NCBI GenBank assembly: GCA_020284085.1
Contig: JACEVL010000831.1
Location: 1,217,001-1,281,000, forward strand
DNA length: 64,000 nucleotides
Direction: 5' to 3'
DNA from: Aporrectodea caliginosa
Lineage: Eukaryota > Annelida > Clitellata > Crassiclitellata > Lumbricidae
A model generated the notes under the pieces. That model worked only from the letters and a program-made list of their open reading frames with translations, was not told the DNA's origin and searched no databases. Below, one piece after another: positions 11,067 through 21,307 of the stretch (position 1 is its first letter; each line of letters starts with the position of its first letter). A program made the position numbers and the translations under genes.

Positions 11067-11690
11067 TTAGTATCCAATCTTAGCGAGCCTCTTATTGAAT
11101 TCCATCACAGAGTCCGCAGCAACAATTTCCTCGTCCAACTTGTTCCAACTGTTAACTACTCTTGTACTGAAGAATCTTTGCATGATTGTCCCAGCTGTTT
11201 CTTTATTAATCTTGTATCTGTGTCCTCGAGTTCTCTTATCAACTGAGAATTTAAATAGCCTCTGTGCTGGTATCTTGTCTCTTCCTGTCACTATCTTGAA
11301 TGTCTCTATTAAGTCTCCTCTATCTCTCCTTTTCTCTAATGTTGTCAGCTTGCATCTCCTCAGTCTTTCTTCATATGCCAGGTTGCCGAATCCCTTTATC
11401 ATCTTCGTTGCTCTCCTTTGTATTTTCTCTAGTTTTTCTACATCCTGTCTCAGGTAAGGACACCACACTTGCACACAGTACTCCAAATTAGGCCTAACCA
11501 GTGATTTGTACAATTCGAGCATTATTTCCTTTTCCCTGCTGACTATTGTCCTCTTAATCATTCCCAATACTTTGTTCGCTTTCTTTGCAGCCTCTGCACA
11601 TTGCCTTGATGGTTTGGTGCTGTTGTTTACGATGACTCTTAGGTCCCTCTCCTCTTCTGTTTCTCTGAGTTTCTCTCTTTAATGGAAACA
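11067..11690 (-). pseudogene. CR1/L2-like LINE reverse transcriptase C-terminus
   Basis: A 166-residue frame (11067-11567) contains LYKSLVRPNLEYCVQVW, KLEKIQRRATKMIKG, YEERLRRCKL, RGDLIETFKI and NSWNKLDEEIV, the typical region after the catalytic domain of CR1/L2-type LINEs. Upstream residues of the same protein (KPSRQCAEAAKKANKVLGM) continue to about 11690 in another frame. The 5' part is absent, as usual for truncated LINE insertions. ATAAC repeats at 10977-10992 may be the 3' tail. It is inserted in the P-like element. Confidence 0.85.
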
Positions 11691-13560
11691 TATTGGCAGT
11701 TGTACACATATCTTGATCTACAGTAATGATTATTTGCTGTGATATTGTTATTATTAGCAATTAAACATTGTTTCATTGATGACTTCAGCTATGCAGTGCA
11801 GGTTAAAAAATGAAGACTTCAACTGAAACCACAACATCTTCCACCAAAAACGTCAAACTGGATGCGGAATCTGGTGCAGAGTTTGGCTGGAATATTTCAA
11901 GACAATCCAGGTTCCATGACGCAAGATCCATCTGATGATATTGATTCTATTGTCAGAGACATGATAGATTACAGTTCTTAACAACTGTAACGTCACCTCA
12001 AATGAACCAATGTTTTCAGTATTTAGTAAAAACACTGCATTTTATGATGTTTAATCAGCATTATTTTGTGTTAAAGTAGCAACTTCACATAAATAATATT
12101 CTTGTGTATTGAGCTCTAGCCTCTAGTTAAACAACACTGCAGTTTAAATTATATTTATTCTTTCATTCTGAGAATTAATATTGTCAAGGGGTTGTCCATC
12201 AATTATGTAAAAAAATTATCTTGTAATTAAACTAGCCGTTAAATCTGGTAGTGTGAGTTCACTTGCTGTGCAGAAAGAGTTTTGATGATAAACCGCATTT
12301 TTAAACTGAGAATGATTTTGAACCAATTTGTCCACAGAATGTGTTGCCTTCAATGGCGCGGCAAAGTCACAAAGAATTGAACAGTCACCATGGCGCAGAC
12401 TGTGTCTGTGTAGCTGCTGTCCGACAATGGTAGCGAGGCTTCCTTATAACCATGTCTTTTGCCACAACAGGTTCTACACTCTTGACCGATGGTGCCATCC
12501 AATGGTTGACTGTTGATGTACATGGCTTCACTGTTGTCAGTCCCTGTTGCCAAGCAATAATCAAGCTTGAATAGCAGGGCTCCAACATGATTAAATGTCG
12601 ATTCGGGTCTAAAATTTAAACCAAAACAGCAAATTCATTTATATGCAAACTGTAACAATATAAAAAACGAAATGATAAGCAAACATGAAAACACGCATCC
12701 AGACACACCCAGCCCCTCCCCAATATGGCTATCTACATCCAACTTATCTTATGTGAAGGTGTATTCAAATATTGGACTTTTATAATAGGGATGTACCAGG
12801 TATCCGTGGAATTGTTGTTTCCAATTTGCTCCAAACGTGTTTCAGTTGCCCACTTCTAACCCGGTCTGCAGTTTTGGGGATAAGTGGGTAGGGCCTACAG
12901 GCAAAATTAAATTATATTTTCTTGTCTGTTTTACTAGTCAGATATACAAGTCATGTTGCATTTCAATGTATGAACGTGCTGAGTTCAGTAAAAACCTCAT
13001 CGGCCGAGTTGGTCGTCGTGATACATATAGTAGTATTTGGAATGAATAAAATACCAACCTCCTCTGTAGGGCCTAATAGTTGGCTAGTCTGGATAGCAGC
13101 GCTGGTTGGTCGTGATCGATATATTAACGTAGCTGCAGGTGGGCCAGTTCGTAACTCCTGTGGACACTGGCAGCCATCCCTCCTGTAGATTCTTCGGATC
13201 CGGTAGTGTGTAAGTCAACCATTCGAATTCAATCGTAAGCAGGGTCTTAAACATGGAAGAGGTCGATGTCTAGACCTGTTTTACGCCGTCCACATTTGCG
13301 GAAACAACCGACAATTATTGTTGATATGTCGCAAATGCAACCGTCACGAGTTCGTGTTTAACTCGATGAAGTTGTCTTGTGGCCACTTTCTGTCATAAAG
13401 TTCTTCAAATCATCTACTTTCCATCGATTAAAGTAATCCTTTTTGAACGATTCGTCTAACCTATCCGCTATGCTTGACTCTTGTTTATGAACGGTGACCT
13501 TGACCTTTCCCGTCATGCCTTGCGGGGAAAATTATTGCTGAACAGGCTTATTGTTTGCTG

Positions 13561-14030
13561 CAAATCTAAATCTAGAAAAACCTCTTTTATCCTATTTAAA
13601 TCGCATAAAAAGAAATCTCCCCAAGTGGCTCGAACGTGTTATCAATTAATGGGTTAGCTTTATCCCAGGTCGTTTCGACAAAGTTCCTGGGTATAATATT
13701 ATGCGTTCATTAGCATTTGACTTGGACTGACCACATACATTTATTTCGGCAAAGGTAGCAAAAAATTGTAATTCTGTCCATGGCATCGCATATGCTTCCA
13801 AAATGTAGCCTTTTCGTTCTCAACTCTATTACTTGTTAGTATACCCTTACTTCACAAGTTCACATACTGCAATCTAGTATGGGCTTCTAATATTAAGTAG
13901 GCTAAATTAGTGTTACTACAGACGAGAGTGGTGCGAATAACTGCTAGAGTTCCCGTGGATCCCATGCTGGCCCATTATTTTCAGAACTCAAGATTCTTTT
14001 ATGTTGTCAGGTTTATAAGCTTCAGTCATG
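13561..14030 (+). mobile_element. LINE reverse-transcriptase fragment, part 2
   Basis: After the P-like element the LINE resumes. Phrases such as LLVYPYFTSSH and VLLQTRVVRITARVP match the segment LYxSLVYPYLxY...LQKRxVRxI of non-LTR enzymes, interrupted by stops. It joins in register to 9849-10096, showing one LINE copy split by the transposon. Confidence 0.6.
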
Positions 14031-14034
14031 TGAT

Positions 14035-14170
<136 letters not shown>

Positions 14171-14199
14171 TGAACCAACCAATCTGTTCAAATGCAGCA

Positions 14200-14355
14200 G
14201 CTACAGCCAAGCATCGTGCTTATGCCTCTGTTGGCACTTCGCTTTGCAATTATCTCCCCTCTATGCCTCGCTCTATGATCTTCGCTGGGGGTATTTCTGT
14301 CTCTTCCCGTTATCTTAAGACTTTTCTTTTTCGTGGGATTCGTCGCACTGATTAG
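14200..14355 (+). pseudogene. LINE ORF2 extreme C-terminus
   Basis: The frame reads AYASVGTSLCNYLPSMPR and SSRYLKTFLFRG, matching the R-AFASVGPSLWNSLP...FRSLKTFLF ending common to L2/CR1-type LINEs, then a stop. Only the last 50 residues are present. Confidence 0.7.
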
Positions 14356-14409
14356 GCTGCAATATGACAGATTCTTTATAAATTTGTAAATACAATACAG
14401 TACAACCAT

Positions 14410-14592
14410 GGGCGTATTAAGTGGGTGGTGCTACGGGTTCAAACCCCGAAATAATTTTCCGAAAATATTTTGATACACTTTAACATGCGAAATACCAAAA
14501 ACTTTAATTTTGTGACCATCTCCAATGGAACCACCCCACCCCCCGAAATGTTAAAACCGACTCCGAAATTTTTTTCATGGCTACGCCCCTGA
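14410..14592. other. Possible MITE with GGGCGTA ends
   Basis: 'atgggcgtattaagtggg' at the left and 'tggctacgcccctgaat' at the right form a short imperfect inverted repeat (GGGCGTA/TACGCCC). No clear duplication is seen. Confidence 0.3.
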
Positions 14593-15299
14593 ATTATACA
14601 ATGCAATCAACAACCAATTATCCATCCAATCAAGCAACCAACAGAAGTCCTTTCTGTCCATCGCAGCAGCGTTCAGATCTCGTCTCTCCATTTCTGCTTC
14701 TACTGCTGCTGCTTCTGCTGCTGCTGCTGCTGTCAATGACCAAGTCTCGATGCAGTGATTATGATGCCATCGACTCAGTATCGATTCCTACAAAGCTGAT
14801 CAAAGGAATTTGGTCGTTAATATCGCTGCCATGGCGACGATTATTGATGACGAAATGAGTCGGTCTCTTTGACACGAGAGGTTCGTCAAAGGAAATTCAG
14901 GTGGTTTTGTGATAGACGGTGTTTTTTTCGTCGACCATTCACAATTCATTCAAACCATTCATCGCCCATTGAGTGTCTGCTAAGGAATAGCTTACATTCT
15001 ATTCCAATTCACCAGCTTTCATTCACGTGCAATTCACCGGTCATTCATCAGCCATTCAAATCCAGGGGAGGGGTTATGGCAATGGTTACACTCTGGCACG
15101 AAGAGCAGAAGATCAGCACGGACCCGGGATCGATTCACGCCGCTACCCTCCCAAAGTTCGACTCAGCCTTTCATTCGCCAGATGGCGATGGCAAAATGAA
15201 CAGGACAGATGGGCGCCTTGCATGGTTGCCATTCAGTTAAATTCAACTCCTGTAATAACTTGTGGTCATCCATTCATACTTTGACTTGTGTTCATATTA
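14593..15299. other. Non-coding stretch, no gene recognised
   Basis: Open frames of 85-123 residues occur on the plus strand. They have no recognisable domain, include a CTG run (14698-14732), and show no splice or codon pattern I can support. Confidence 0.4.
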
Positions 15300-15382
15300 T
15301 TATTAAAACTATTATTATTATAATTATTTTTATTATAATTATTATTATTATTATAATTATTATTATTATTATAATTATTATT

Positions 15383-15432
<50 letters not shown>

Positions 15433-15440
15433 AATCATCA
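15300..15440. repeat. (ATT)n/(ATC)n microsatellite
   Basis: ATT repeats pass into ATC repeats. The second part continues after the insertion at 15441-15631. Confidence 0.95.
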
Positions 15441-15631
15441 CAGTGTGATTCTCGTTAAAGATAACGATAACGAAAATGTTCGTTAACGAAAATAAAATGA
15501 TATCGTTAACGATAACTATAACTATAACTAAAAAATAATACTAACTATAACTATAACTATAACTAAAATAAAAACCATTAACTATAACTGTAACTATAAC
15601 TAAAATAAAATCTGTAAGGAGAATCACACTG
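15441..15631. mobile_element. hAT-like MITE inside an (ATC)n microsatellite
   Basis: Exact 13-bp inverted ends CAGTGTGATTCTC (15441-15453) and its complement (15619-15631) enclose about 165 bp. The interior is rich in AACTAT/GTTAACGATA repeats. It has ATC repeats on both sides, so the target duplication is ambiguous. The end sequence and AACT-rich interior resemble the better supported hAT-like element at 45779-46722. Confidence 0.65.
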
Positions 15632-15683
<52 letters not shown>

Positions 15684-15741
15684 GTCATCATCACAAACAT
15701 CATCATTAGCATCTTTTTCATCATAGTCGTCGTCGTCGTCG

Positions 15742-15789
<48 letters not shown>

Positions 15790-15865
15790 CCAGCTTGGCA
15801 TCTTCATCGTCGTCGTCATCATCATCATCATTATCATCATCATCATCATCATCATCATCATTATT
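15632..15865. repeat. (ATC)n/(GTC)n microsatellite
   Basis: Long ATC runs with GTC interruptions. The Asp/Met-rich frame on the minus strand is an artefact of the repeat. Confidence 0.95.
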
Positions 15866-16748
15866 CATCGTCCATCGGGAGTCTACCAAGAAATAGTCTC
15901 CTTTACTCAAGAAATTATAATTGAAACTTTTCATTTTGGTAAGTTATTCCTTTCATGCTGGTATATTAACTGCTTTGCAAAAAAATCTGGCGCTGACCTG
16001 CCCTTTAAAAATGAGCAGCGCATACCTTCTCCACTGCGTTTAGCAATAACTATTCAATTACTGAGGACTTAGAGTATCCTATTCTTGATAAACAGCTAAA
16101 AGAACAATATAAAACTGATACACATCACGATTTTGTCTCGGACGTGAAGGCTTTCAAAGGTCACGTCATTTCAAAGATTCAAGTTACTCAAACACCAGAG
16201 GCATTTTAATGCAGGTGAAATAAATGTTGATATGATTTCTTTGAAAGTTATGTCGGCGAAGTACAGTAATAGAAATATGCAGATCAAAACTTCGCACAAT
16301 AAGACATGTTTGGCACAATGTTTGATTGAAATTAAAAATTTTCAAGCTATGTCGAATCCCAGTTAGAATTTTTTGTCTCTAAACCAATCAACAAATTATA
16401 ATTTAAACTTTCATTTCAGATAAGTAATTCACTTCAAGATAGTCTATTAACCACTGTAGGCCTACACAACCAATCTCTATTAGAAACAATGACGAACTAA
16501 AAAATGATGTTACATTTCAGACAATGAAGCATCTAATATTCGGTGATATGCCATTTATTTGAAAGTCATGCACATAGGTCAATTCGTTTTATCCTAACGG
16601 ACTTAATTGGTACATTACTGATACAGAAAGCGGTTTGCCGTGCAAGTAACTAACTACCTTAAAGAAGCGCTGTATTAGTGATTTTCATTAAATAAATAAA
16701 GAATAAATATAAGAAAGAAAGCAAGAAAGAAAGAAAGACACACAGGCA
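15866..16748. other. Non-coding spacer
   Basis: No ORF, RNA or repeat unit that I can support. The sequence is AT-rich and unique within the window as far as I can see. Confidence 0.4.
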
Positions 16749-16750
16749 GA

Positions 16751-17026
16751 ATGAATGAATGAATGAATGAATGAATGAATGAATGAATGAATGAATGAAT
16801 GAATGAATGAATGAATGAATGAATGAATGAATGAACGAACGAACGAACGAACGAACGAACGAACGAACGAACGAACGAACGAACGAACGAACGAACGAAC
16901 GAACGAACGAACGAACGAACGAACGAACGAACGAACGAATGAACGAACGAACGAACGAACGAACGAACGAACGAACGAACGAACGAATGAATGAATGAAT
17001 GAATGAATGAATGAATGAATGAATGA
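16751..17026. repeat. (TGAA)n/(CGAA)n compound microsatellite
   Basis: About 68 tetranucleotides: TGAA blocks on both outsides and a homogeneous CGAA block in the centre. The apparent FVRSFVRS protein on the minus strand is spurious. Confidence 0.95.
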
Positions 17027-17840
17027 AAGAAATCAGATAGATCTAACATGTTGAAATTCTTATCACAATCATGCTTTAGTTTTTGCAGGAAAATTAAAAA
17101 CATTCTTTCACAGTTCTGGCCGTTACCCACACTTAGACGAGTCTTCCGAGCTACTGTGCAAACGCTACCAAGTCTACTCCTCTATCAAACGCCTGTTGAT
17201 TTTATCAAGTTGATATGCTGGAAAATTCTAATTCTTTTGTAATTTAATTCAACATTATTACCCAAGGACGAAACTTCAAGAGGGGATTAGTGCTAAAAAC
17301 CGAAACAAATAAATATGTTTATTTAGCTGGAGTGTATTAGTTATTCCGTGACAGCAAGTAATGTTTGCTTGGACACTTTTTATCCAGACTCGTAGTTCTG
17401 TAGAGCAGAAAAAATTTCGATTTATCCAGGCAACCGAAACAGTTTCTAACTCACCGCAGATGACCCTGATAAGAAGCAATAATTATTAAATCAATCCAAA
17501 GAAACATTATGTACATGTAGAAGTCAGCGAGCTATTTCAACATACAAAGTTATCGTCATTGCTTATTGTTCCTAAACAACAGCAAAATTAGGAAACCCGA
17601 TCTTATTCTTCTGCAGTCACAAATAGCTTTCATTTTATGCTAAAGACATAATTGCTTAACATATTTATCAAACAAAAATGTCGTTATCTAGTTTATTAAT
17701 TTCTATCATAAGTTATCTTACACTTAATGTCTTTCACCAATTACAGCCTTTGGACTATGCTCGATGTTTCAAACTTCAGAGCTGACATCCTTGTTTAACC
17801 ATTGTGCTATGCTCGGCGTGGAAGTCTTATTGTAGTTGCG
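17027..17840. other. Non-coding spacer
   Basis: I see no supported gene or repeat here. It lies between the CGAA repeat and the proline-rich exon cluster. Confidence 0.4.
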
Positions 17841-17859
17841 TACTTTTGTTGTTTGCCTG

Positions 17860-17945
17860 AGAGTTTGTGTTCCGTGTTGGCCTTTCCTTCTGACTTGATT
17901 TCAGAATAACGTCCCAAGAATCGTTTCGAAGCGCTTCGCCAGAGC
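17860..17945 (-). pseudogene. Degenerate proline-rich mini-exon 1
   Basis: An acceptor-like AATTTAG precedes (minus strand) GSGEALRNDSWDVILKSSQK, matching the NDSDV-(V/I)-LE-P motif of the other mini-exons. The polyproline part is lost (ERPTRN). The donor is unclear. It is the most 3' member of the cluster. Confidence 0.5.
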
Positions 17946-18365
17946 CTAAATTGAATTTCAGAAGCAAGTACTGGCGACATGTTTACCAAACTGTGGTTGA
18001 ATCATAAATGATTTAAAGTACAGTCATATATAATATATTATCTATGATAATCGTCTTTTATTATTTCAAACTGACACACTGCAGTATGATTACATTTCAT
18101 AGTATGATCGGATTCTCACAAGTTATTGCATGAGTCCAATTTAACTTTTTGGCAGCCATGCACGGCGCCCATCACGTCCTACTGCATACACAAAACATAC
18201 AAAAGGACATTAAGTGAAAGTGTGAAATCAATAGATTTACATCTGTTTTTGCTTATAGAAGCAGTTATTTATTTTTTTCTAAGCAGCATAGTGCTATAGT
18301 AGTAATGAGGCATATATCTACAGAAGAGTATTTCCTGCTTTTTTGCCTAATTTTTTGTCACTTAC

Positions 18366-18466
18366 TTGTACGCTTAATTGTGGTTTTGGAGGCGGCGGTG
18401 GCCCTCTCTTCCGACTTGGTTCCAAAATAACATCCGAATCGTTTTGATCAGGTCTACAGATCATAT
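18366..18466 (-). CDS. Proline-rich mini-exon 2
   Basis: After GGATTTAG (acceptor) the minus strand encodes QNDSDVILEPSRKRGPPPPP then KPQLSVQ, followed by a GTAAGT donor. The polyproline with flanking basics is a typical SH3/WW-type ligand. Its length (101 nt) breaks the phase-1/phase-1 pattern of its neighbours, so it may be damaged. An in-frame ATG lies upstream at 18527, and it could alternatively be a first exon. Confidence 0.5.
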
Positions 18467-18708
18467 CTAAATCCAGTTTCAAACACACACACAGAGCAAA
18501 ATTATAAGTGAAGACGTGCTGAGTCATTTACATCTCCATTGCTTATTGCTAGAAAAAACTTTAAATACTATTTTTCATTATTAATTGTTTGATGCAATTA
18601 ACATGCATAATGCTATAGGCCTTTATGTTCAATTGGCTTATTAAAGAGATTAATGTCGGTTTGCGTGCTTTGAGCATCATTTTAATCACAAACCGGTTTT
18701 TCCTTGCT

Positions 18709-18825
18709 ATGGTCCTGGAGGCGGTGGCGGCCATCTTTTTCGACTCGATTCCGGACTAATGTCGGAATCATTTCGATCAGTTCCATTGGTTCCCAAATTG
18801 ATTTTAGACGCAGTTATTGGTAATC
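18709..18825 (-). pseudogene. Degenerate proline-rich mini-exon 3
   Basis: The minus strand reads GTNGTDRNDSDISPESSRKR then WPPPPPGP and a stop. The acceptor AG seen in the other copies is changed to GG. Confidence 0.45.
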
Positions 18826-18979
18826 TGTTATTCACACTGTTGTCGAAGCGGAGGGGATTACAAGATTAGATAAACATGAGTGAGGCAAAGAGAAGAGTCT
18901 AAATAAAGGAGTAGGCTATGAAAGGCTACTGTCGATGACATTTATAAGAAGCTACTAATGCAATTTGCTGATTCTCAAT

Positions 18980-19800
18980 ATAGATATGTAAATATTCGGT
19001 ATAACTTTTTACGTAATAATAATAACTTTTCTTTATTAAAAGCCTGACAAACGCACTGCGCTGTACATTTAACATAAATTTAACTACTAACAGAACGAAA
19101 CTGCAATACAACGGCGCTTCAGCTACAAAGCATATCCGCCCAACAGGGGCTCGAAGACCTCTCGCTCTCTTGCCAGAAAACTCAATTTATGGACTCAGAC
19201 AAAACATCCAAAGAAGAGTTAAAATAACAAACTCAGATAGATTAGATGAATTCGAGAGGTCATTTATATATATATATATCAGATATATATATAGGTTATA
19301 TACGTATATAAATTATATGTGTATTATATCAGTCTAGCTAAAAGCCTAGGATTGGTCCTTAGTATCCTAAGGAATGATTTTTGTATCAGGCACGGCTCAG
19401 TAACATAAAGCCTACTGTTGTCTGTTGTTAAGATAGTCCTCTTAACCAGCTGAGTGGTATCCTTGGCACTCGTAAAAATTCGAAGGCTTTGCCAAATCGA
19501 AGAAAATTGCAATAGAGATTTCATTGTTACAAAACTCTTGAGAACACTGTCTCGCATTTTTTGCAAAGAGCCATAAAAGTTAAACCACAAGACTGGAAAC
19601 AAATCGAAATCTCTTTGGATTCAATATTATAGTTTTAATAGCGTACGGTATTCGGCTTACAAACAATAGAACCACAAGTTCTTCTAAATTTTCGAGGACT
19701 ATTTATACAATAGGCCAACAAAGAGATTAATATTGCCGCTCAATGAGTCTTACTTACACGCCTTTGTGAAGTCTCTAAAGTGAGCTACATTAAGTGTTCA
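18980..19800. other. Non-coding sequence between mini-exons
   Basis: No supported gene here. Short TATATA stretches lie at 19265-19310. The minus-strand ORF at 19324-19602 has no motif I recognise. Confidence 0.35.
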
Positions 19801-19828
19801 CAGGCATACATACATTTTCGTTGCCTAC

Positions 19829-19942
19829 CTGTTGCCCTTGCTTGATTTTTTCTTTGCTGTGGCTTTGGAGGGGGTGGTGGCCCTCTTTTACGGATTGGTT
19901 CCAAAACAACATCAGAATCGTTTCCATCAAGTCCACTAGTGC
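19829..19942 (-). CDS. Proline-rich mini-exon 4
   Basis: A 114-nt exon model lies between GGATTTAG acceptor and CAACAG|GTAGGC donor, with phase 1 at both ends. It encodes TSGLDGNDSDVVLEP and RKRGPPPPPKPQ, then a basic stretch. Insertion or loss of such an exon keeps the frame. It fits the phase of the kind-2 RING1 exon (which needs one base before GG). An upstream in-frame ATG in good context (ACCATGG, 20006) would make it a 178-nt first exon instead. I know no named domain for it. Confidence 0.55.
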
Positions 19943-20197
19943 CTAAATCCAATTTAAAAGAGTCACAGCTAACGAAATTATAAGTGAAGGGGTGATCAGT
20001 CGCCATGGTTAATATTAGTCTACACCTCCACTGCTGTTTGAAGCAATAATTATTTCAAGTACTATGTATGAAATAATATAATTTTGTAAAGCACAGTATG
20101 GCACAGCACTGTATGCCTTTATGTTCAGATAGACTTTATAAAAGAGAGTAATGACGGTTGGCGAGCTTTGAATAGGCCTATCATTTTTGTCACTCAC

Positions 20198-20317
20198 TTG
20201 TGGCTGTTGCTTCAGATGTTACTTCCTGCAGTTTTGGAGGAGGTGCTGGCTCTGTTTCCCGGCTTGATTCCAGAATAACGTATGAATCATTTGTCTCAGT
20301 TCCTGGTACACTAGCGC
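20198..20317 (-). CDS. Proline-rich mini-exon 5
   Basis: A 120-nt exon model with AATTCAG acceptor and GTGAGTG donor, phase 1 at both ends, open throughout. It encodes GTETNDSYVILESSRETEPA then PPPKLQEV. The motif is diverged from copies 2 and 4 but colinear. It lies about 640 bp 3' of the end of copy B's frameshifted tail, so it could be read as an extra exon of B or as a 5' exon of a lost kind-2 gene. I favour the second. Confidence 0.5.
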
Positions 20318-20442
20318 CTGAATTTATTTTAAGAAGCATTTTTGGCAACCTGTTTTTACATTTTCGACGAAGCGTAGTGGCTTCGAAAAATATAGAAACT
20401 TATCCATGTAACTCTCCTTGTAAGCTTTTTATGACCAATAGA

Positions 20443-20880
<438 letters not shown>

Positions 20881-20956
20881 AATATTACTATTGTTACTAC
20901 TACTTTTATTAGTTGCTCTACTACTATTATTTCAATTACTGTTTTCTTTTATAAGT

Positions 20957-21307
20957 TCACTTGACGACCACCGATTGATGGCTAAGAAAGCTGCCATAGA
21001 AGACATTAAGGTTGAGTAGATCATTTCTGATACCATTATCGTTGCCTTCATCTGTTGTCACAGCCATTTCATTAACTTGGGATGCCAGGTTTGACCGGAA
21101 AAATGTCTCGTTATCTGTTTCTTCATTCGACGAATCACCAGACGACTCTGAATACAAATCCCTTTCGATGTTGAAAGAAGCGCCAATGCGTTGTTGTGTC
21201 GATACAAGGTCTTCAGCAGGCATGTTTACTGGTGCCTCCGGTTCTTCCATATCATCCGCTAGGATTTCTATTTCATCCACTACTACTCTTTCCGCCAAAC
21301 CATTCAA
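20957..21307 (-). pseudogene. Frameshifted type-I tail of copy B
   Basis: The frame reads DEIEILADDMEEPEAPVN, LVSTQQRIGASFN, SNLASQVNEMAVTTDEGN and LLNLNVFYGSFLSHQS. It is colinear with the intact tail of copy D but one frame off the RBR core of B. The shift lies between 21273 and 21307. Copy B as read stops soon after its core. Confidence 0.8.

Larger units (their letters stand above)
10097..13552 (+). mobile_element. P-element-like transposon, degraded (3.46 kb)
   Basis: The ends share an inverted repeat AATAAGCCTG-T/A-TCAGCA, with a second inverted block AAGGTCACCGTTCA about 55 bp further in. It is flanked by 8-bp direct repeats GGTTGCTG (10089-10096) and GTTTGCTG (13553-13560), 7 of 8 identical. 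Eight-base duplications and a THAP DNA-binding domain are hallmarks of the P family, and a THAP-like exon starts at 10324. Most of the interior is non-coding and carries a LINE tail at 11067-11690. The element splits a LINE reverse transcriptase fragment, which dates it as younger than that LINE. Confidence 0.75.

Noticed and set aside
12195..12225. 'aggggttgtccatcaattat' as a MITE end like that at 47230
   Set aside because: Only one end is present and no matching inverted partner was found nearby.
12328..12588. Overlapping ORFs of 62-67 residues on both strands
   Set aside because: They lie in the degraded interior of the P-like element, match nothing I recognise and overlap each other.
15209..15934. 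Ile-rich, Asp-rich and Met-rich open frames
   Set aside because: Produced by ATT and ATC repeats.
16675..17130. 151-residue FVRSFVRS/SFIHSFIH frame
   Set aside because: Produced by the TGAA/CGAA tetranucleotide repeat, which reads open in several frames.
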